DNA of 64,000 nucleotides, taken from NCBI GenBank assembly GCA_008501735.1, contig QQUF01000049.1, positions 1 through 64,000 of the forward strand, given 5' to 3'. Of this stretch, positions 10,833 through 20,574 are shown in pieces (the stretch's first letter is position 1; each line of letters begins with the position of its first letter). Under the pieces are notes generated by a model. It was not told the origin of the DNA. It ran no database searches and worked only from the letters and a program-made list of their open reading frames with translations. A program made the translations under genes and the position numbers. This DNA comes from Calditrichota bacterium (GTDB lineage Bacteria; CLD3).

Positions 10833-10870
10833 TACATAGTTTTTTGAAAATACTAACCACGGAAAAAACT

Positions 10871-10925
10871 GGCTAAAGCCTGAACTCCTAAGCTCTCGTT
10901 TGCTTTTCCAAAATTCTTCGGTTTA
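10871..10925. repeat. 55-bp direct repeat copy 2
   Basis: GGCTAAAGCCTGAACTCCTAAGCTCTCGTTTGCTTTTCCAAAATTCTTCGGTTTA. Confidence 0.95.
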
Positions 10926-10962
10926 CTGCAAAACTAACTTCTGACTCCTGACTCCTGAATTC

Positions 10963-11430
10963 TTACTTTATTGGTTTGATTTCAAAATCTTCGCCAAACT
11001 CGTCCAAAATTTGTGCAATAATTTTTGCAACCCCAGAAGCAAGATTTGTACAGAAACTGTGTCTTTCAGTCGAATGAAATTCTGCAAACTGCCCTGTCAA
11101 AGAGTTGCAAATTATACTTTCAGAGTTACCAAAATCTAGTTCTTGTTTGTAAAGTTCATTAAATCTTAAAATTGCTTTTTGGAGTTTTTGAGTAACTTTT
11201 CCTGTTGGACTTGGGTCACCAAAAATTTCTCCAAGAACAAGTTCGCCTGCCTTGATTGCTCCACATTGACCTTCTCCTGTAATTCCACCTTTTCGTAAAG
11301 ATTGGTAAGGTTTCGTTTCCAAGTTAAAGGTTTCAGCGAGACAAATCCCACAACTTCTGTGAGGAGTTTCTTTGCCTTCGTAAAGTGTGAAAGCCTTTTT
11401 AAAAGCTGCTTGAATTTTTGGGTTTTGCAT
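10963..11430 (-). CDS. C_GCAxxG_C_C family putative redox protein
   Basis: CGICLAET..GEGQCGAIKAGELVLG..C..C cysteine pattern. Confidence 0.8.
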   Translation of the reverse strand: MQNPKIQAAFKKAFTLYEGKETPHRSCGICLAETFNLETKPYQSLRKGGITGEGQCGAIKAGELVLGEIFGDPSPTGKVTQKLQKAILRFNELYKQELDFGNSESIICNSLTGQFAEFHSTERHSFCTNLASGVAKIIAQILDEFGEDFEIKPIK

Positions 11431-11460
11431 CTTTATATCCTTTTTGAGAAAACTTAAAAA

Positions 11461-13359
11461 CTATTCCAAATCCTTAACTAACAAAGCGTCGGCAATTTTA
11501 CTTTTCAATTTTTCGCGAAGTTTTGTGCGCCTAACTTTGTTTAAGTCAATTAAAGAGCCTTTGTTTGAACTTACGTTTAGCCAGTGCGAAAGAATCCGAA
11601 CTTTATCAAGTTCATCTTTGTCAAACGGAATTCTTATTCCAGCTTCTCTGTTGTAAAACTCTTTGTCTAAGAAATTTTCGATTAAAGTTATTTTTGATTT
11701 CTTTTGAAAAAAGCTAAAAATATTTTTCAACTTTCCACTCAAAACTACAAAAATTTTAATTTCTCGCGGGTTTACAGATGGTAGAATTATCAAGAAATTA
11801 TTTTCAATTAATTCACGAGAAAGCAAATGTCTTGACTTATTAATTAACTCAAGACTTTCGATTCGGTTCTGAGTTTTTTGGGCGTACTCGAAATCTAATT
11901 TCTTCGCAGCATTGTCCCGAACTTCAATTAATTTCTCAATTGGTTGTTTAGTCTTTGACTTCAAAAAATCTATCAGTTCGACCAAAGTTTCGTTGTAACG
12001 CTCTTTGCTAACAGACAAATTACAAGGAGCTTCACACTGCTTTAGGTGAAAGAAAAAACAAGCCTCAAAATCTTCTTTCGGATTCAAGTCTTCTTCACAC
12101 TGACGAACCAAAAACGACCTATGGATTTCGTCTAAAATTCTTTCAAGATTTCTCAATTGACGAAAAGGTCCGAAGTACATTCCTTTGTCAGGTGAAATTT
12201 TTTGAGTAATTAAAATTCTTGGGAAATCGTTATCGAGGTCAATTTTTAAAAATGGTAAATTCGTATAATTTTTAATTTGGTAATTGTAAAGCGGTTGATT
12301 TTTTTTGATGAGTTCCGACTCCAAAAGCAAAGCCTCAAGTTCAGAACCAAGAATTTCGTATTCGATTCGGTAAGTATTTTGGACGAGACTTTTAACCTTT
12401 TCCGAATGCCCTTGGTTTTGGTAAAAATAACTGTTTACTCTGTGTTTCAGATTCTTAGCTTTACCGATGTAAATCGTTTTGTCATTTTTGTCTTTGAAAA
12501 AATAAACTCCTGGAACTTCTGGAAAAAACCTTACCATTGTTCGGTTGTAATGTAATTTTTCAGGGTTTAGTTTGCGGACAGCAGGTTTTTGGAAGTTAAC
12601 CAAAGAATGAAAATCATAAATATTTGCATTCGGAAGCATTTCAAAGAATCTTAGCAAAATCTTAGCTGTTGCTGTTGCATCTTCCAAAGCCCTGTGGTGT
12701 TTCAGTTTAATTCCAAAATGTTCACTGATTGCTAAAAGACCTTTTTGTTTTAAACCTCTGAGAAGTTTTCTTGCGATTCGTAAAGTACAAATTGAGTCGT
12801 TTGCAAGAACCTCACCTGTTAGGTTTTCAACTTCAAAATCCAAGAACATCAAATCAAAGTCCGAGTTATGAGCAACTAAAACCGAATCTTCTCCAATCCA
12901 CTCCAAAAAATTTGGCAAAACATCTTCAATTTTTGGGGAGTCTTTAACCATTTCATTTGTGATTCCAACGATTCTTTGAACGTTGTAAGGAATTTTCTTT
13001 TCAGGATTAATCAGAGATTCAAAAGTATCAACGAATTTGCCGTTTACGATTTTTACTGCACCGATTTCGGTAATCCTATCTTTCGGAGGAGCAGAACCTG
13101 TTGTCTCAAAATCAAGCACAACATAAGTTCTATCGCTAAACCGAACTAAATTTTCCTTGCCGTCCAAAGTCTTAAGAATTTTCCAAAAACCTGTTTCCAA
13201 TTTTTCAAAACGGTTGTCATTTTTGAGTAGAGATTCGAGAATTCTCTCGGCGGGAATTAATGTGTTTTTAGATTTTGTGTTAAAAAGATGAGTGAAAATT
13301 TCTTCTGTGGAACAAGGTTTCCCTTGATTTGCGATATAAGTGTAGACTTTGTCTTGCAT
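11461..13359 (-). CDS. DnaQ-like (DEDDh) 3'-5' exonuclease fused to GIY-YIG (UvrC N-terminal-like) nuclease
   Basis: YVVLDFETTGSAPPKDRITEIGAV..HNSDFDLMFL..HRALEDATAT (exonuclease) then PGVYFFKDKNDKTIYIGKAKNLKHRVNSYF (GIY-YIG). Confidence 0.93.
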   Translation of the reverse strand: MQDKVYTYIANQGKPCSTEEIFTHLFNTKSKNTLIPAERILESLLKNDNRFEKLETGFWKILKTLDGKENLVRFSDRTYVVLDFETTGSAPPKDRITEIGAVKIVNGKFVDTFESLINPEKKIPYNVQRIVGITNEMVKDSPKIEDVLPNFLEWIGEDSVLVAHNSDFDLMFLDFEVENLTGEVLANDSICTLRIARKLLRGLKQKGLLAISEHFGIKLKHHRALEDATATAKILLRFFEMLPNANIYDFHSLVNFQKPAVRKLNPEKLHYNRTMVRFFPEVPGVYFFKDKNDKTIYIGKAKNLKHRVNSYFYQNQGHSEKVKSLVQNTYRIEYEILGSELEALLLESELIKKNQPLYNYQIKNYTNLPFLKIDLDNDFPRILITQKISPDKGMYFGPFRQLRNLERILDEIHRSFLVRQCEEDLNPKEDFEACFFFHLKQCEAPCNLSVSKERYNETLVELIDFLKSKTKQPIEKLIEVRDNAAKKLDFEYAQKTQNRIESLELINKSRHLLSRELIENNFLIILPSVNPREIKIFVVLSGKLKNIFSFFQKKSKITLIENFLDKEFYNREAGIRIPFDKDELDKVRILSHWLNVSSNKGSLIDLNKVRRTKLREKLKSKIADALLVKDLE

Positions 13360-13386
13360 AAAAGTTCATCAGTCTTGTAGAAGGTT

Positions 13387-14163
13387 TTAACCTTTTTTCA
13401 TTAAGGAAATTATTTCTTTGGCATTTTTGGAAGATTCTAAAACTAGAGAAAGTTTTTCTTCTAAGTCTTCTATGTTGAGACGTTCTTTTCTTTTTGTCCG
13501 AACCATTCTTTTGAGCGTTACAACGTCCCAATTAAATTCAATTGGAATTTGGTCAAAAAGACTCATTGCTTTTTTAACATCGCCTTCTTCGTAGTAAATA
13601 TTTCCAAGAAATGAAAATGCCTCGTAAAATTCATCGACTTCGCTAATTGCATTCCAAAGGTGGTCTTTTGCGAAAAGCATTCCGAGAACGTGTCTGCAAA
13701 CTCCAATTCCAAAATTTGCGTCAGGATTCATCGGGTCAATTTCAATAGCTAAATCAAAGAACCTAAGTGCTTGCAAAAAATATTCATAGTTGCACAAAGC
13801 TCTGCCGATTGAAGTTGCGTATTCGGCTTTTGTTTCATCTTCCTCATCAAAATTAAGCATTGAGTTTTCAAACAAGGTCATTGCTGCATCAATTCTATTG
13901 AAATTGAGTAATGAAATTCCCAAACCAATTTGCATATCTGGGTTCTCAGCCTCAATCTCAAGACCTTTCTCAAATGCTAATTTTGCCATTCCGAATTCTT
14001 CAATCTCAAGATTCGCCATTCCGATTCCATTAATTAATTCGGGTGAACTTGGGTACTGTTCAAGTCCTTCTTGGAAAGTATTTAACGCAATTCCAGGTTT
14101 ACAATCTTTTAGTAAAATGAAACCTCGATTAACAAATTCTTCTAAAGGAGCGAATTCCTTCAT
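13387..14163 (-). CDS. Tetratricopeptide repeat protein
   Basis: Repeated TPR-type helices (GIALNTFQEGLEQYPSSPELINGIGMANLE..). Confidence 0.8.
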   Translation of the reverse strand: MKEFAPLEEFVNRGFILLKDCKPGIALNTFQEGLEQYPSSPELINGIGMANLEIEEFGMAKLAFEKGLEIEAENPDMQIGLGISLLNFNRIDAAMTLFENSMLNFDEEDETKAEYATSIGRALCNYEYFLQALRFFDLAIEIDPMNPDANFGIGVCRHVLGMLFAKDHLWNAISEVDEFYEAFSFLGNIYYEEGDVKKAMSLFDQIPIEFNWDVVTLKRMVRTKRKERLNIEDLEEKLSLVLESSKNAKEIISLMKKG

Positions 14164-15185
14164 TAACTATCGCCTTCTGTTTGGATGCTTGAAAATGATA
14201 ATTTTTCTTTCCAAAAATAGTAAAAACCGATGATGTTTATTGGAATGAATTGTGTAATGTAATGATTAACCAATGCAAAACCCAAAGCTAAATTTGGCAG
14301 AATTCCGCCATTACTCAAGAAAATTAAAATTTCTTTATAAGCTGCATCTAAAGTCCCAACTGAGCCAGGACCTGCAGGAATCATAACCGAAATTCCACCA
14401 ACAACAATTATCACTAAAGTTGCGGGAAAAAGTTCACCGATTTTGTCTTCAATTCCAAAAGTGTAAATCGTAAAATAAAGATTTGCAATGAAACAAGCCC
14501 ACATTACCAAAGAACTTGCAATTACTGGAATGAAATGCTCAGTTTTTTGCAAAGAGGCAATACCTATCCAAAAAGAACGAAGAATTCCGATAAGTTTTTC
14601 AGATAGGTCTTTAGGAAACTTGCTTAAGAAAAACATCGCTATTTTTTTCGCTGTCTCTTTCGCAAAAAGCGGAAAAAGTAAGCCCGATAAGACGAAAAGA
14701 GTTCCAACTAAAATTATTGTTCCTGAACTCGAAAGAGTTCTTCCAAGAAATTCCCGTTCAGCGAGATGCGGATTAAGAACAATTGCTCCAATCAGCAAAA
14801 GCAGAAGTGTAAGCACATCAACAATTCTTTCAACCACAATTGTTGCAAAGGAAGTTGTGCGAGAAATGTTTTCGGTTTTGCCAATTACGTAAGCTCTAAA
14901 AAATTCACCAAGTCTTAGTGGAAAAATATTTAAAGCCATATAACCAACCATCACAGCAGAATAGAGATTGCTCAGTTTCACATCTTTCACATCGCTTAAC
15001 AAGTAGCGCCAACGAACTGCACGAAGCCAGTAACTGAGAATGTGTGCAGCAATCGCTGGAATTAGCCAAAGCCAATTTGAGTCCAAAATCGTTTGCCAAA
15101 GTTCAGCGAAAAGAATGTCTTTAAAGGCAAGATAAATGAAAAAAACACTGATTAAAGTGCCAATTAGGAATTTAAGTATTTTCAC
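14163..15185 (-). CDS. Lysylphosphatidylglycerol synthase TM region / flippase-like membrane protein (UPF0104)
   Basis: LSYWLRAVRWRYLL..GEFFRAYVIGK..VVERIVDVL..VGGISVMIPAGPGSVGTLDAAY. Confidence 0.85.
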   Translation of the reverse strand: MKILKFLIGTLISVFFIYLAFKDILFAELWQTILDSNWLWLIPAIAAHILSYWLRAVRWRYLLSDVKDVKLSNLYSAVMVGYMALNIFPLRLGEFFRAYVIGKTENISRTTSFATIVVERIVDVLTLLLLLIGAIVLNPHLAEREFLGRTLSSSGTIILVGTLFVLSGLLFPLFAKETAKKIAMFFLSKFPKDLSEKLIGILRSFWIGIASLQKTEHFIPVIASSLVMWACFIANLYFTIYTFGIEDKIGELFPATLVIIVVGGISVMIPAGPGSVGTLDAAYKEILIFLSNGGILPNLALGFALVNHYITQFIPINIIGFYYFWKEKLSFSSIQTEGDS

Positions 15186-15304
15186 GAAAGCTCTCTTCTT
15201 ACGAAACGAAAATTGTCTAATTTTGAGTTAGAAAATTGAAAGGTTAAGTTAAATGAATTTTGAGAAAAAGCAAAAATCTTAGTTCTTAAATCTCTAAGAC
15301 AAAA

Positions 15305-15337
15305 AAAGGTGCTAAGGAATAATTCCTTAGCACCTTT
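15305..15337 (-). terminator. Intrinsic terminator downstream of the 15369..17336 gene
   Basis: AAAGGTGCTAAGGAAT-A-ATTCCTTAGCACCTTT with T-run on the minus strand. Confidence 0.9.
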
Positions 15338-15368
15338 ATCAAATTGAGATAATTTTAATCAAATAAAA

Positions 15369-17336
15369 TTATTTGAGAAGAACCATTTTTTTGATGTCAG
15401 TGAAGTTACCACTAGTGAGTTTGTAGAAATAAACACCACTTGCAACTTTACTTCCATTTAAGTCAGTTCCGTCCCATTGTGCAGTGTGATTTACACCACC
15501 AACAATTTTTTCGCTAACCAATGTTTTAACTTCTTGTCCTAAGACATTAAAAATAGTTAAAGAAGCAAAATCAGTTTCTGGAATTTGGAAGCTGATTTGA
15601 GTTGTTGGATTAAATGGATTAGGGAAGTTTTGAGCTAAGTTGTAGCTTTTAACGATGTTATCGTTTTCATCAACATCAACACCTAAATTAGAAGTTACTG
15701 TTGCTCTAATCATCAAGTTATCAGTTGCTCTTGAACGGTCAGGAGCAAATCCACCAGTGTATTCCCAACCTCTGTTACAAGGAGCGAAATTTGTTTGCTC
15801 AATTCTAATTCCAAAAGAACTGTTTACAAGGTGAAGAACTGAAACTGCAAATTTGCCACTGTTAAGTTGGTAAGGTTGTGGAAGAACTGTTTCATAAACA
15901 GTGTTGCCAGCAGTTACTTGAATAACTTCTTCGTGAATAACTGTTCCTGGTTGGTCTTGGTTTGGACCTGCATCCATTAAGTGAACTCTAACCCAAGCTG
16001 GACCAGCTGCTGTTAAATCACCTGATTCAAACTCTGCTTTATTAATCCAAATAGGATAAGCATCAGCAGGGAATTCAAATTCGTTTGCAAAACCTGAAGA
16101 GTCTCCATTCCAAGAACGGCTTGTAAAGTTTTGCTCAACTCCGTCATAACGAACCAAAACTTCTGGCTGTGTAAAATCAACAACTCTGTATTGAGTATAT
16201 AGTTTGTCGTTAAGGTTATTACCATCAGTTGGATTAGTTTTTACTTCGAATTCCATTGCGAAAGGACCAACGTCATTAGCTGTTGGAGCAAAAGGAGTTG
16301 GAAAAGAGAAAGTCTGACTTGTTTGAGCATCTAAAACACCAATTTGCTCAGTTTCATTGTAAAGTAAACTGAATGCAGGCATTAAAAACATTCTTAAAGT
16401 TGTTTGAACTGTAGTAGAATTAATAGTACCAAAGTTTTGTAAAGAAAGTGTTGGATACAAAGTATCACCAACATTTAAGAAAAATGCTTGGTTAAAGTTA
16501 TTGTTTACCCAACCTGGACCAACATCTTCAATTTGGAAAGTAGTCGAAGAAGGTGGGTCAAATTTTACAACTAAACTATCTGCATAAATATTTTCAATTG
16601 GAAGGTTATCTCTTAAGTATGCAATTCCTAAATCATTTCCAACACCAGATAAAGCTCCAAGAACTGTTTCAATTCCAATTACATTCGCAAGTGAACCTTG
16701 GTCAGTGAAATCACCAGTTTGAGGTCCGTACTGCATAGTGATTGAAGAATCAGCTCCAGAAATAATAATTTGGAAAGTGTGAGCAGTTACTGCTGGAGGA
16801 ATATTTGAACTAAATTCTCTAATGCCTTCCCAAGAAATAATTGTAGAATCAGTTCCATTTGTCCAAAACCAAGCATTTCCTGGAGAACCAGGACCTGGAT
16901 CTAAATCACCGCAAAGTCCACAAACAAGGTCGTTTGGTAAAGCAGTACTTTTAAATTCAGAAAAATTGTGGTTGAAAGGAAGTGGAGAAGACCAAGATAT
17001 CCCACCATTAGATTTAATCCAAAGTTTGTCCACTGAATACCAGTAGTAACTAAAGTCAAAACCTAATTGGTATGGTCCAATTGAGTTATCATCTGTAAAC
17101 AAAGGTTTAATATCTACTGCATTTGGTAATACACTTACGTCAATCCAGTTATAAACTGGAGCAGCAGCAGTTGTGTCATTACTATCAATGTAAGTGTATC
17201 CAAAGTCATCTGAACCAGTTGCATTGATAGAATTAGGCTTAATTTTTACAGAGTAGTTAGCCTCTGTAACGGCAAAAGCCGAAGTAGCTAATAAAGCTCC
17301 TATTCCGAGAACAAGAAAAGGATTAGCATGTTTCAT
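15369..17336 (-). CDS. T9SS type A sorting domain-containing secreted protein
   Basis: Signal peptide; C-terminus NLAQNFPNPFNPTTQISFQIPETDFASLTIFNVLGQEVKTLV..GVYFYKLTSGNFTDIKKMVLLK. Confidence 0.9.
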   Translation of the reverse strand: MKHANPFLVLGIGALLATSAFAVTEANYSVKIKPNSINATGSDDFGYTYIDSNDTTAAAPVYNWIDVSVLPNAVDIKPLFTDDNSIGPYQLGFDFSYYWYSVDKLWIKSNGGISWSSPLPFNHNFSEFKSTALPNDLVCGLCGDLDPGPGSPGNAWFWTNGTDSTIISWEGIREFSSNIPPAVTAHTFQIIISGADSSITMQYGPQTGDFTDQGSLANVIGIETVLGALSGVGNDLGIAYLRDNLPIENIYADSLVVKFDPPSSTTFQIEDVGPGWVNNNFNQAFFLNVGDTLYPTLSLQNFGTINSTTVQTTLRMFLMPAFSLLYNETEQIGVLDAQTSQTFSFPTPFAPTANDVGPFAMEFEVKTNPTDGNNLNDKLYTQYRVVDFTQPEVLVRYDGVEQNFTSRSWNGDSSGFANEFEFPADAYPIWINKAEFESGDLTAAGPAWVRVHLMDAGPNQDQPGTVIHEEVIQVTAGNTVYETVLPQPYQLNSGKFAVSVLHLVNSSFGIRIEQTNFAPCNRGWEYTGGFAPDRSRATDNLMIRATVTSNLGVDVDENDNIVKSYNLAQNFPNPFNPTTQISFQIPETDFASLTIFNVLGQEVKTLVSEKIVGGVNHTAQWDGTDLNGSKVASGVYFYKLTSGNFTDIKKMVLLK

Positions 17337-17388
17337 AATTTAATTCCTCCATTGAGAATTTCTGCTATGAAGCAGTGGTTTTATAGGT

Positions 17389-17949
17389 TTAAGAAATTTT
17401 ATTTAACTTATCTCTAATTTCGGCAGCTTTCTCGTAATTTTCAGACTCGATTGCTGCATCAAGTTCAACTTTCAAACGTTCGGAATCAGACATTGATTCC
17501 ACTTCAGGGAAAGATTTTTCATCTTTTAAGAAATCTAAAGGCTCATTTTCACTACTTTCAGGGTTCGAAAGAATATTTTCGTTTGCAAAAATTGGAGCGT
17601 TAACACGAATTGCTAAAGCCATTGCGTCAGAAGGTCTTGAATCAATTTGAATTATCAAACCTTCTTTATTCTCCAATTCTAAATCTGCAAAGTAAGTGTT
17701 TCCTTGCAATTTCTTGATGACTATCTTTTTAACTTTTGCCTCAAGTTTTTCAATAATTTTACTTAATAAATCATGAGTTAAAGGTCTTTGTAAAGGAACT
17801 TTATCAATTGCAAAAGCAATTGATTGTGCTTCGAATGGTCCAATAACTATATTTAAAACTCTTGAAGCAACTTGCTCCTTAAGAGTAACGACATAAGATT
17901 GTGTTACTGGAGAAAATTTTATTTGGGAAATATCCATCGAAACAATCAT
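17389..17949 (-). CDS. Bifunctional nuclease family protein (DUF151) with UVR motif
   Basis: LKEQVASRVLNIVIGPFEAQSIAFAI..RPSDAMALAIRVNAPIFANE plus C-terminal LDAAIESENYEKAAEIRDKLNKI. Confidence 0.9.
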   Translation of the reverse strand: MIVSMDISQIKFSPVTQSYVVTLKEQVASRVLNIVIGPFEAQSIAFAIDKVPLQRPLTHDLLSKIIEKLEAKVKKIVIKKLQGNTYFADLELENKEGLIIQIDSRPSDAMALAIRVNAPIFANENILSNPESSENEPLDFLKDEKSFPEVESMSDSERLKVELDAAIESENYEKAAEIRDKLNKIS

Positions 17950-18008
17950 TCGAGAATCCTTTTTTATCCGTTAAATAACTTTGTAATTATAATAAAAACA
18001 GATAAAAA

Positions 18009-18042
18009 AGAAAGAGTAAAATTTTGCAAATTTACTCTTTCT
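18009..18042 (-). terminator. Intrinsic terminator of the 18053..20551 gene
   Basis: AGAAAGAGTAAA...TTTACTCTTTCT, T-run on the minus strand. Confidence 0.8.
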
Positions 18043-18052
18043 AAATTGAACT

Positions 18053-20551
18053 TTAATTTTTTGTTTGTAGGTCTTTCAGCATTGCTTCAAGGAATTGCTT
18101 TGCTGTTTCATCAGAAAGATTTGAAAGTGGAAGTGTCATTAAAACTACTTTGTAAGCTCTTTCAGAATCAGTTGTTCCTTTTACTCTAATCGTACAATGA
18201 GCATTTTTGACTTGTGCTTGTCCAGGTTTATTTATTGGGTCATATTTACCAAAAGGTAAAGTTACCTTTTCTTCTGGCAAAAATGTATAAATTGACTCTG
18301 AGAAAGGAGCTAGGTTTGTAAAAGTATCAATTCCACCTAATGATCTAACTTTTGGAATATTTACTGGTTCGATAAGTGGGCTTCCCAAAATTCTCTTTCC
18401 TCTTAACATTGCTGGGTAACCATAAGAATCGTTACTTGAAGAAGAAGTTAAAAGAGCTGTTGTGTCAGCCATAATTAAATCCGTTGATGGATTTGCATTT
18501 TGGACTCCATAAATATCATAAAGGAAATCACCTTTTGCAAATCTTACTACGTTCGGTCCATTGCTTCCAATAATTTTAGTTGAGCCAAGGAAATTACTTA
18601 AGCCTGAAAATGTATTCCAAGTTACAACTCCCATTCTTCCACCTTGGCGAACATAATCATTGATTGTTCTGTTTGGAAGTCTAATCCAACGTAACTCTTC
18701 AAGGTCTTTATCAGTTAAGACGAGCCTTGACTGAACTTGACTAAAAGATGACTGCAAGCCTGTTTGGTCATCTGCAGAACCTCTTGTTGATTTTGGAATT
18801 CCGTCCTCATCTTGCCAAATAACTCTTGAGAATTTTCCAAGAATTCTTGGTGAAGCAAAATAATATTTTTGAGAGTCAGCAGAAACATTTATAGGTTGTA
18901 GAATATTAAACAAAGTGTGGTGAATCGAAGCTTGAGTAAGAACTACAACTTCATCAACATTCGCAACTCCTTTGTCAAATGAGTCATAAACTGCATCAAT
19001 TTCTTCTTGTGGAAGTGCACTAAAATCGCTTCCGTTTGCAACATTATAAGTTTCATCTACAATTAAAAGGCTTTTTTCTGTAATGTTTTTTACAGAACCA
19101 TCTTGCATTGTTACAGTTGTACTGTAAGTTTCGTCATAGAAATGAGGTCTCACTATCATAAAGCTAAAAGTTGTATCTCTTTCTGCACCACCAGAATCCC
19201 AAACTTTCAAATTAAATGCATACTCAATATTTGGTTTGATTTGAAGTCCTGTTCCAACTTCTCGATTTTGGTCTGAAAATGTGATAGTTCTTGTGACTTC
19301 ACCTGTTTCTAAAACTCCGTCTTGATTTGTATCGTAAGGAAGAACATTACTCTTAAGTTCTACAGCACTTCCGTCATTGTAATTAACTTTGTACTGATAC
19401 TTGTAAGGAGTTCCTTGATAACTAATGTTTGCACCAAGTGGTTCAAACCAATTTGTTGTTGGTTGCCAAGTACTTGAAAGTGAAGCATTTGTTGAATCAA
19501 AGTAAGAATTCCAAGTGAATTTTACAATATTTACTCCACCGTCTTTTGGATTTACATAAGCAGAGTTATCAGGGTAAAATGCTGAATCATTTACAGTTTG
19601 TTTCAATCTAATCACAGGTGCAAAATCTTTATTTACAGTAATATCTTTTGCAATTGTAACATCTGAAACCGCACCACCAAAGTCTCTAACTCTAACTAAA
19701 ATGTCAAGAGTATCAGCATTTTGTCCAGCAGCAATTGGAAGGAGTCCTGCATATTCATCAAGTGAATTTGTGTGGTTTGTTGGGTCATTAGGATTTGGTA
19801 AAGCTTTTTTAATTGCTTCAGAAGCACTAAGACCAAAGTTCAATGTAATTCCTTTAATCGTACTTGACATCCAATCAGACCAACCATCTGTTCCAGTTGT
19901 GTAAACAATGTTATTGTTCGCTGAGTCAACAATTTTAAATTGGTAAGTAAATTCTTTACTTTCAATGTCTCCGTCAGCATCACTTCCAATAATGGAAATT
20001 GATTGAGCTCTTCCCCAAATTGCAACTTCGTCATTAAAATTTTGAGGGAAAGCAACAGTTGCTGTTGGGAAAATATTTTTTCCATTAAAAGAAACACTTG
20101 CACCAGCATCATCAACCATTCCTAAATTGTCGACTGCTTTTACAAAAATAGTGTGTGTCTTGTAGGCAATTGTTCCATCTGAACTATCGCTTACACTTGA
20201 ATTTGCATCAAGTGTAAAAATTGAATCTGTATTTGTAGTCTTAACCCAAAAACCCTCTGTAGCATTTTCGTTATTAGGGTCTGCATCTACTCCTAAGTCA
20301 GCATAACTTAATTTACCAACACGACTTGCAACATAGTAAGATTCAACAAAACCATCAGTGTCAACACCTTTCCAAAAGATATTCACTCGACTTGACGAAG
20401 TTCTAATCGAATCACCAACTGCAAAAGGGGCTAAAGTTATTGTAGTTTCAGGAGGATTATTTGCATTCTTAGTTCCATCTATGGTTCCACAAGAATTGAA
20501 CATTAATGCGGAAACGCTTAGGACAGAAATAATCTTAAAAGTATTTTTCAT
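18053..20551 (-). CDS. Large lipoprotein with Ig/fibronectin-like regions
   Basis: Lipobox LMFNSCG; beta-rich repeats FVESYYVASRVGKL..; located in OM cluster. Confidence 0.75.
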   Translation of the reverse strand: MKNTFKIISVLSVSALMFNSCGTIDGTKNANNPPETTITLAPFAVGDSIRTSSSRVNIFWKGVDTDGFVESYYVASRVGKLSYADLGVDADPNNENATEGFWVKTTNTDSIFTLDANSSVSDSSDGTIAYKTHTIFVKAVDNLGMVDDAGASVSFNGKNIFPTATVAFPQNFNDEVAIWGRAQSISIIGSDADGDIESKEFTYQFKIVDSANNNIVYTTGTDGWSDWMSSTIKGITLNFGLSASEAIKKALPNPNDPTNHTNSLDEYAGLLPIAAGQNADTLDILVRVRDFGGAVSDVTIAKDITVNKDFAPVIRLKQTVNDSAFYPDNSAYVNPKDGGVNIVKFTWNSYFDSTNASLSSTWQPTTNWFEPLGANISYQGTPYKYQYKVNYNDGSAVELKSNVLPYDTNQDGVLETGEVTRTITFSDQNREVGTGLQIKPNIEYAFNLKVWDSGGAERDTTFSFMIVRPHFYDETYSTTVTMQDGSVKNITEKSLLIVDETYNVANGSDFSALPQEEIDAVYDSFDKGVANVDEVVVLTQASIHHTLFNILQPINVSADSQKYYFASPRILGKFSRVIWQDEDGIPKSTRGSADDQTGLQSSFSQVQSRLVLTDKDLEELRWIRLPNRTINDYVRQGGRMGVVTWNTFSGLSNFLGSTKIIGSNGPNVVRFAKGDFLYDIYGVQNANPSTDLIMADTTALLTSSSSNDSYGYPAMLRGKRILGSPLIEPVNIPKVRSLGGIDTFTNLAPFSESIYTFLPEEKVTLPFGKYDPINKPGQAQVKNAHCTIRVKGTTDSERAYKVVLMTLPLSNLSDETAKQFLEAMLKDLQTKN

Positions 20552-20574
20552 TATCTATAAAATCTCCAAATAAA

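Noticed and set aside
10672-10860. 62-aa minus-strand ORF
   Set aside because: Covers one copy of the 55-bp repeat and the GACGCAC palindrome; best explained as intergenic repeats
13790-14233. 147-aa plus-strand ORF
   Set aside because: Antisense to the TPR gene and without recognisable motifs
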